Shown here in pieces: positions 58,604-64,000 of a stretch of DNA of 64,000 bases (its first letter is position 1; each line of letters starts with the position of its first letter). The DNA lies in NCBI RefSeq assembly GCF_003343245.1, contig NZ_CP024901.1, forward strand, positions 1,922,001-1,986,000, read 5' to 3'. The notes beneath the pieces are model-generated. The model ran no database searches, was not told where the DNA came from, and worked only from the letters and a program-made list of their open reading frames with translations. The translations under genes and the position numbers were made by a program. Source of the DNA: Photorhabdus laumondii subsp. laumondii (lineage in GTDB: Bacteria; Pseudomonadota; Gammaproteobacteria; Enterobacterales; Enterobacteriaceae).

Positions 58604-61308
58604 GAGTTAACTCCTTGGTTTAAGGGGTGCCTCTCTGGCCAGACCAAAATCAGCACTTCATCATCGGCGGCTTCGATACTTTCACCTATGGCACCTGTGG
58701 TCCGGTTAGCAATGGTTATACTTAAATTGGTGACACGTTCCACCAGCGGGGATTGTTGGATGTTGGCTAACAGTTGGTAGTAGTCAATATGGTTACCGGT
58801 TGTCACGCCGATAGTCGGATTTTCGCCCCACGGCATATATTTTCGGCGTAATTGCTGTTGTAGCTGATGATGGCCGTAGTCGGGGTTAATCCCTGAGATA
58901 AAGGTCACTTGGTAGTCCACATTAACGTCAACGTAGGTGGGGTTATTAATTTCAATCGTTGCCCAGGGACTGCTAAGTTGTTTGATCCATTCGACCATCT
59001 CTGCCAGCCGGGCAGGGTTTAATTTTGGTCGTAGTACATCATCGTTATCTTTGTAACGGCTGTTAGGGATCACAATCAGTCGTTGTATTTCTGGTGCCGG
59101 AATTTTGGTTAATTCATTGGCAGAAGGATATTTGACGTCAAACAGGCTGACAAATTGCTCTTTTAATAAGGTGACAATGTTGCCCCAACTCAGTACCCGA
59201 TTACGGTGAGATAACCGGGCAGGCAGACGTGTCAGGAAAGCGTGCTCGGTTTCTGGCGGGCGACCGTTCCAGGAGGCCCAAGGTTGGGTGACGTTGCTGA
59301 TTGCGACTAATGTGCTGGTTGGCTGTTTAATGCTGCCAGCGGCCAATCCGTTGATAAAATGAGCTTGTTCAATGGCTTGGGCATTTACTAAAGTCGCTGT
59401 CGTGGCGTTATATAGCGGACTTTTAATGCTGGGGTAATCCTGAGGATCGGTCTGAGCCGTTATCTCAGCTTTCAGCCAGTAGCGTCCCGGCGGCATCAGA
59501 GCGGCCTGATTTGCCGCATCTTGGGGCAATAAGGTACGCCAGATACCCCGGTCAAACAGGTTATGGGTTTGGTCGTCAACTAATTCATCTAATTTGTTCC
59601 AGCTATTGCTCTTGTCGAGATAAAACCAGGATAAAGCGAGGGCTTGAATCCCTGCTAATTGCCAATATAAGGATAGAGTTTGTCCCGGTGATACGCCTGT
59701 AAAGCCTAAATAGAAGGCTTCATGGGTGAGTGTCGGCATTTTTGCTGTTGCCTCGGCCCGGCCAAAAGGGGTCAGAGGATAAACGGTGAATTGCTCAGGT
59801 TTGGCTTTAGCGTTGAACTGTACCTGCAATGCACTGATTTGCGGGGTATAGGGGACATTTTTATCCGTGGGATTTTGCCAGTATTGGGCGTGCATAAAAT
59901 CCTGTTCAGCCAGTTCTATGCGCACGGATGCCGGCCATTCGTTGGGGGATGGGCTGTCTGCAAGGGGATAATTCATCACCGGTAAGGTCAATGTCAGACT
60001 TTGTCCTTGTGGGGTACCTGTTCCACCAAATAATGACTGAGATTTAGCGTTATTGAGAGCGTCTCTCTTTTGAGATGTGACTAAGTAACCTTGTACTTTG
60101 AACACCCCATTACTGGCAGGTTTCGGATTATATTTGTCATACCATGTTGAAAAACTGCTTGTCGGTAAGCCAACCCATTGAGGCGTAATCGTTAATGTTG
60201 CGTTTTCAGAGCCATACCATTCCGGGGCAACCAGATTAAAACCGGAACCCAGCGACGGGGATTGACCAAACGGGAAGCTGGCGGTATCCGTCTGTTCAAT
60301 ACCGTTGTCAGAGGCATAGCGCACGCTGCGGTTGCCATTAACACTGACTTCGATGCCTTTAATCTCCGGCAGAATAGGGCCTTGAGTGGTACCCAGTTTT
60401 AATGCCGGTACATTAAACGCCATATTATCTAGGGCATCAGGGGCGGTGACAGCGGCATCACTGGATGATAATCCAAGCTCTATCGTGGTTTTGTCGATAG
60501 ATTTTATTGACAAGGAGAGCCAATGATCTCCAGCGCTGATTGTAGCGGTGATGTGATCAGTATTACCCGCCCATTCGCTTGCCAGAGTCACTTTAATGCG
60601 GCGTTCTCCTGCCGGCATGGCAAACAAGGAGCAGGTAATCAGGTAACCGGACAGCACAGGAGTATCATGGGATGTTGGGCTAAAAAGTCGAATACCGTTT
60701 TCGGGTAATGCCAAATTATCTGAGTGGTTCAGTGGGGTTGCTGATTGCCAGCCATCTTTATCTCTTCGGTACCAATATAGGTCGGTCAGTTCCCCTTGGT
60801 TCGCCAGTAAATCCGTATCTGATGCATAGTGTAATGGATTGCCAGCGCTGTCTTGCCCGGCATCAAATAGCGTGCCTTGAGCTATCAACGATTCTGTGCT
60901 GTCAGGATTGAGAGTAATTCCTAGCGCAACCTTATCCGCTTGGGCTTTTTTAGGTTTCAGCCCCAATAATTCCCGGTAATAAAGATCACGGTGCCGGGCC
61001 GGAAAGGTATTTAACAATCGGTTGGTTGTTTCTAATAACGTTAAGAAAGCCAAAACAAAAGCTTGATGAGCGGGTAATCGGCCATCGGCTTTATTTACAT
61101 TTTGGTAAATATCCGCTAATTGTTGCGGATTATTTGCTTGAATAAAGTAAAAACTGTCCCAGAACTGTTTTTTCTCTTGATCGAAAGGGATTTTTTTAGC
61201 GTATTCTTGTAGCCAGTTTAAAATATCCAGCGTACTTCTTTCATCAAGTTTAAATGCAGTATCCGGCACAATAGCAGAGAGTTTATTTTCTAACTCGGCC
61301 TGTCCCAT
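58600..61308 (-). CDS. pvc11: PVC baseplate J-like protein Pvc11
   Basis: 902 residues. Baseplate wedge protein; the C-terminal block VDVNVDYQVTFISGINPDYG, then YMPWGENPTIGVTTGNHIDY and SPLVERVTNLSI, is typical of phage gpJ/Afp11. N-terminal FDQEKKQFWDSFYFIQANNP is found in PVC11-type proteins. It overlaps pvc12 by 4 bp and follows pvc10 by 42 bp. Confidence 0.88.
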   Translation of the reverse strand: MGQAELENKLSAIVPDTAFKLDERSTLDILNWLQEYAKKIPFDQEKKQFWDSFYFIQANNPQQLADIYQNVNKADGRLPAHQAFVLAFLTLLETTNRLLNTFPARHRDLYYRELLGLKPKKAQADKVALGITLNPDSTESLIAQGTLFDAGQDSAGNPLHYASDTDLLANQGELTDLYWYRRDKDGWQSATPLNHSDNLALPENGIRLFSPTSHDTPVLSGYLITCSLFAMPAGERRIKVTLASEWAGNTDHITATISAGDHWLSLSIKSIDKTTIELGLSSSDAAVTAPDALDNMAFNVPALKLGTTQGPILPEIKGIEVSVNGNRSVRYASDNGIEQTDTASFPFGQSPSLGSGFNLVAPEWYGSENATLTITPQWVGLPTSSFSTWYDKYNPKPASNGVFKVQGYLVTSQKRDALNNAKSQSLFGGTGTPQGQSLTLTLPVMNYPLADSPSPNEWPASVRIELAEQDFMHAQYWQNPTDKNVPYTPQISALQVQFNAKAKPEQFTVYPLTPFGRAEATAKMPTLTHEAFYLGFTGVSPGQTLSLYWQLAGIQALALSWFYLDKSNSWNKLDELVDDQTHNLFDRGIWRTLLPQDAANQAALMPPGRYWLKAEITAQTDPQDYPSIKSPLYNATTATLVNAQAIEQAHFINGLAAGSIKQPTSTLVAISNVTQPWASWNGRPPETEHAFLTRLPARLSHRNRVLSWGNIVTLLKEQFVSLFDVKYPSANELTKIPAPEIQRLIVIPNSRYKDNDDVLRPKLNPARLAEMVEWIKQLSSPWATIEINNPTYVDVNVDYQVTFISGINPDYGHHQLQQQLRRKYMPWGENPTIGVTTGNHIDYYQLLANIQQSPLVERVTNLSITIANRTTGAIGESIEAADDEVLILVWPERHPLNQGVNS

Positions 61309-61350
61309 ATTTATATCACCTGTTATTTAAAATAAAGTTGAAGAGGTTAT

Positions 61351-61767
61351 TTATCCGGCAGTGACCGCATATTGACTGGCAATAAACCGGCCTTTACCCA
61401 TACTGGGGACCGTTACATCCGGGCCACTCGATGGATTATTAGCGGGTTGGGTTGGGGTAAATCGGGCGATAAATTGTTGCCCGACAACAATTACCGTGGC
61501 AGGGCTGCGGCAAAAGTTGACTTGTTGACTGGCATTTAATTGAGCAATGGTGACCATCCCCATGCCGGGCACCGGGTGGCTGGGAGTAATATATTGCGCC
61601 TGAAATTGCACCTTTTTTTCATCACCGATCATAACGATCTTTTTGCCCTGGATTTGGGCGTGTCCGCTACCGCGGATGGTTGCCAGCCCCAGAATGGTGA
61701 CTTGCCGGTTGCCAAATAATGGTTCGAACAGCAAGAAATCGCCATCCACCACCAGTTGTTTGCTCAT
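61351..61767 (-). CDS. pvc10: PVC PAAR-like spike tip Pvc10
   Basis: 138 residues, small beta-rich protein (MSKQLVVDGDFLLFEPLFG, TIRGSGHAQIQGKKIVMIGD, PGMGMVTIAQLN). In PVC it caps the Pvc8 spike in the role of a PAAR protein. Its start overlaps the pvc9 stop by 4 bp. Identified mainly by position and overall pattern. Confidence 0.82.
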   Translation of the reverse strand: MSKQLVVDGDFLLFEPLFGNRQVTILGLATIRGSGHAQIQGKKIVMIGDEKKVQFQAQYITPSHPVPGMGMVTIAQLNASQQVNFCRSPATVIVVGQQFIARFTPTQPANNPSSGPDVTVPSMGKGRFIASQYAVTAG

Positions 61768-62255
61768 AAACTCACCTGTACCCGGCCTTCATTCACTTCG
61801 AGGACGCCTTCAATCTGCTGGCTGATTTCGCTGCCTCTCAGCGTGTAGGTGACCTGAATATGCAGGGTATTGGGCAGGTCGGTTCTCTGGTTGACCTGGA
61901 TTTCGCTGATATCGGCGCGGGGTTCATAACGCAATACCCGTTCTTCAATCCGGGTTTGAATTTCTGCCATCATTTCGTCACGAATATTGGCAAACAGATA
62001 ATCATTCAGGCCGCAGCCATAATTTTCTCGCATAATTCGTTCACCGGGTTCGGTGAGAAAAAGAATTTTCATATTTTGGCGGACATTTTCGGCCCCTTCC
62101 GCCATGGTGACGCCCGTGGGTATTTCAGGATGCGTGCTATCTTTATACGTACTATCTTTAATAGAAAATTGCGGCGGAAAGGCCCAACCCCGACCGTAAA
62201 TGTCGGCTAATACTTTATCGGCTGATGCTTTATTGGCTAGTGCTTTGTTTGTCAT
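61764..62255 (-). CDS. pvc9: PVC gp25-like baseplate protein Pvc9
   Basis: 163 residues. Contains the gp25-like domain with ENVRQNMKILFLTEPGER and MRENYGCGLNDYLF (about residues 60-95), the conserved EPGER motif of inner baseplate wedge proteins. The first 18 residues are a short Ala/Lys repeat (KALANKASADKVLADI). Coupled to pvc10 by a 4-bp overlap and 12 bp after pvc8. Confidence 0.9.
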   Translation of the reverse strand: MTNKALANKASADKVLADIYGRGWAFPPQFSIKDSTYKDSTHPEIPTGVTMAEGAENVRQNMKILFLTEPGERIMRENYGCGLNDYLFANIRDEMMAEIQTRIEERVLRYEPRADISEIQVNQRTDLPNTLHIQVTYTLRGSEISQQIEGVLEVNEGRVQVSL

Positions 62256-62267
62256 CTCATGACCTTA

Positions 62268-63869
62268 TTATTGGGTTAAGTTAATCTTCGCACCTTTAAT
62301 ATCTACGCCGGATTTACCGGCGGCGGACAGAGATTTTTGCGCCTCTATTTTAATTTCCTGAGCATGGGTAATAAGATTCTTAGCGGAATTAAGCGTGATA
62401 TCTTTATCCTGTTGCAGAGATAAGGTATGTTTTCCGCTATTCAATGCGAGTGTTTTATCTTTATGATTAAAGAGTAATGCTTGCTGATTTTCTCCCTGTT
62501 TAATCACTAAGGTTTTCACCGGATTTTTTTCACTCGGTTCTAATGGCGCTTTGTTTTTAGGATTGTGCATCGAGCCTAATATCACCGGGAAGCGTGGATC
62601 ACCTTCAAAGAAGCCGATAATCACCTCATCTCCCGGTTCAGGGTAGAAGCAGAAACCACTTTCGTGGCTGGCATAAGGTTTACCCAGCCGGGCAAAAAGG
62701 GTGCCGTTGGTTAAGTTTAACGCCGGGATTTTGACCGGAATACGCCCCAGCGACTGGTTATCTTTTTGGTATTTTTCCACGATCCCGACATGCAGCTCTT
62801 TAACCGGTGGTACAACTTGCTCTGTTTCCGGTAATAGCCCCAGCGTTAGCCGGGTACGCCAGCCTTGCCGTTGATTGAGGGTGTGACTGACACCGGTGAT
62901 AATCGCCTGACCATCCATCCCCTGACCAAAGCCGCTTAACGCCAGCACATCCCCCGTTTGATAACGGTTATCGCCTTCGACTTCAAAATTACCGGAGACG
63001 TTGTGACTTCGGCGGTTATTCAGGATACCTTGAGCAAGCTGTTTGGCCTGTTCATTGTCCAATGGATAGCTGAAAGCCCATTGCCATGCTTGGTTGGTCA
63101 ATGATGTCAGACTATCTGTGGCAAGTTGATTGCGACCCAGACCACTGCTTTTTGCCTGATGGGCTGGAGACAGTTTTTGTTGGGCGATATCCCAGGATTG
63201 CACACTCACGGTTTTGGGACTGCGTTGGTTATCCCATTGCAGATTCGCTTCAAATAACACCGCATCCTGATGGCTGGCTCGCTGGTGGAGGGTATGCACG
63301 GTTGACCGGTTCAGGGATTCCGGGGTGACCAGCGTCACGCTATCGTTGCCGGGCAGCAGCCAGGTATGGGTCGCGAGCAGCCGATTTTTTAGAAACGTCC
63401 AGTCATTACAGCGGAATTGCACCATTTGTTCATGCACCGTTTTAAGCTGAGGCGCTGGTTTTATCGTGACAGGGATACCAGCCTGACTGAATAGTTTTTT
63501 GAGAATTGCCTCATCACTTTGTTTGTTGAACAGTTGCGAATGGAAGTTGTGAGTTAATTTTTGTAACGAGTGTTTAGCGGTTAGGGTAATGAGGTTGTCC
63601 TGACCTTTAAGCCCCAATGTTTGCCGAACGATGATCCCCTTAAACACCACGTTTTTTTCGATCTGCACGCTAAGCTCATGATTCGGACGGCAGCTTACCA
63701 GTTCAGCTTGCGCTTTGGCGTCAAAAATATGGCTGGCATCACCGGCGATCCCCAGCGTGATGTTAGCCGAGGGGATGCCATTGATTTGATGGTTAATTGT
63801 CAGACTGATAACCGTAAATTGACTGAGGGCTTTACCCCCTATTTTGATGATTATTGCGGGTATCTTCAT
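62268..63869 (-). CDS. pvc8: PVC VgrG-like central spike Pvc8
   Basis: 533 residues. VgrG/gp27-gp5-like hub and spike. The N-terminal 370 residues are hub-like; an OB-type domain follows with GRIPVKIPALNLTNGTLFAR, then PEPGDEVIIGFFEGDPRFPV and ILGSMHNPKN (about 385-450). The last 70 residues are a short beta-helix with repeating strands (DKTLALNSGKHTLSL). Start codon overlaps the pvc7 stop (ATGA). Confidence 0.92.
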   Translation of the reverse strand: MKIPAIIIKIGGKALSQFTVISLTINHQINGIPSANITLGIAGDASHIFDAKAQAELVSCRPNHELSVQIEKNVVFKGIIVRQTLGLKGQDNLITLTAKHSLQKLTHNFHSQLFNKQSDEAILKKLFSQAGIPVTIKPAPQLKTVHEQMVQFRCNDWTFLKNRLLATHTWLLPGNDSVTLVTPESLNRSTVHTLHQRASHQDAVLFEANLQWDNQRSPKTVSVQSWDIAQQKLSPAHQAKSSGLGRNQLATDSLTSLTNQAWQWAFSYPLDNEQAKQLAQGILNNRRSHNVSGNFEVEGDNRYQTGDVLALSGFGQGMDGQAIITGVSHTLNQRQGWRTRLTLGLLPETEQVVPPVKELHVGIVEKYQKDNQSLGRIPVKIPALNLTNGTLFARLGKPYASHESGFCFYPEPGDEVIIGFFEGDPRFPVILGSMHNPKNKAPLEPSEKNPVKTLVIKQGENQQALLFNHKDKTLALNSGKHTLSLQQDKDITLNSAKNLITHAQEIKIEAQKSLSAAGKSGVDIKGAKINLTQ

Positions 63870-64000
63870 GCTTCCCCCTGCGCTTGCAGTGTTTGCCCGG
63901 GGGTGAAGTCATCAAGATTATCCAGACCGTTTTGCCAGGCCAGCGAGAGATAATCAATACCCCCAGCCAAAGAAGCGCCGGCACCTAAGGCGATCAACGG
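63866..64000 (-). CDS. pvc7: PVC Pvc7, C-terminal end (partial)
   Basis: 44 C-terminal residues and the stop, cut by the window edge: PLIALGAGASLAGGIDYL to TPGQTLQAQGEA. By position and sequence style it is the LysM-type Pvc7 protein that bridges tube and spike. The stop overlaps the pvc8 start. Confidence 0.75.
   Translation of the reverse strand, partial: PLIALGAGASLAGGIDYLSLAWQNGLDNLDDFTPGQTLQAQGEA

Overview
The window looks like chromosome of a Photorhabdus species (P. luminescens/laumondii group). The backbone has the enterobacterial order pflA-pflB-focA-ycaO, serC-aroA-cmk-rpsA-ihfB, comEC-msbA-lpxK-ycaR-kdsB, elyC, cmoM-mukF-mukE-mukB. The DNA is AT-rich, full of ERIC repeats, and the last third holds genes of a Photorhabdus Virulence Cassette (PVC), an extracellular contractile injection system. 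The genus call is inference from gene content; no 16S or other marker is present.

Layout. (1) 1-3.8 kb, accessory: an IS30-family element, a T6SS hcp gene broken by a 174-bp MITE-like element with a TTA target duplication, and an Rpn/YhgA-family nuclease gene. (2) 3.8-18.1 kb, core: anaerobic pyruvate metabolism (pflA, pflB, focA on the minus strand, with an FNR-like box upstream), ycaO, ansB, a DUF1778/GNAT toxin-antitoxin pair, serC-aroA with an ERIC between them, cmk, rpsA, ihfB. (3) 18.1-22.9 kb, accessory: a PAAR protein, an unrecognised nucleotidyltransferase-like gene with a 52-residue upstream gene, an Fe(II)/2-oxoglutarate oxygenase coupled to a LysE-type exporter, a second MITE copy and several ERICs. 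(4) 23-38.8 kb, core: comEC, msbA-lpxK, a cold-shock-like gene, ycaR-kdsB, elyC, cmoM and mukFEB, with ERICs in the gaps. (5) 38.8-42.4 kb, accessory: a RES-type toxin and its probable antitoxin arranged convergently, an orphan YefM-like antitoxin, and a second Rpn-family gene with a 12-bp tandem repeat and a partial downstream copy. (6) 42.4-64 kb, minus strand: the PVC. Reading right to left it runs pvc7 (C-terminus only), pvc8 spike, pvc9 gp25-like, pvc10 PAAR-like tip, pvc11 and pvc12 baseplate, pvc13 fibre, pvc14 tape-measure-type, pvc15 AAA+ ATPase, pvc16. Beyond pvc16 lies a cargo/accessory zone: an unrecognised 328-residue glycine-zipper protein, two head-to-head halovibrin-like genes meeting at a palindrome, a second short-shaft fibre paralogue, and a photopexin-like hemopexin gene split by an IS982-family element with a 7-bp target duplication.

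How it works together. The PVC genes should build a phage-tail-like syringe: pvc7-pvc10 form the tube-associated hub and spike, pvc11/12 the baseplate, pvc13 the target-binding fibre, pvc14 sets length, pvc15 acts in assembly or cargo loading and pvc16 caps the particle. Sheath and tube genes (pvc1-6) would lie past the right edge. By the known PVC logic, genes just downstream of pvc16 are candidate payloads. The strongest unexplained items are the 328-residue cargo candidate, the inverted halovibrin-like pair, the short fibre paralogue, the amino-acid-oxygenase/exporter pair and the nucleotidyltransferase-like two-gene unit.
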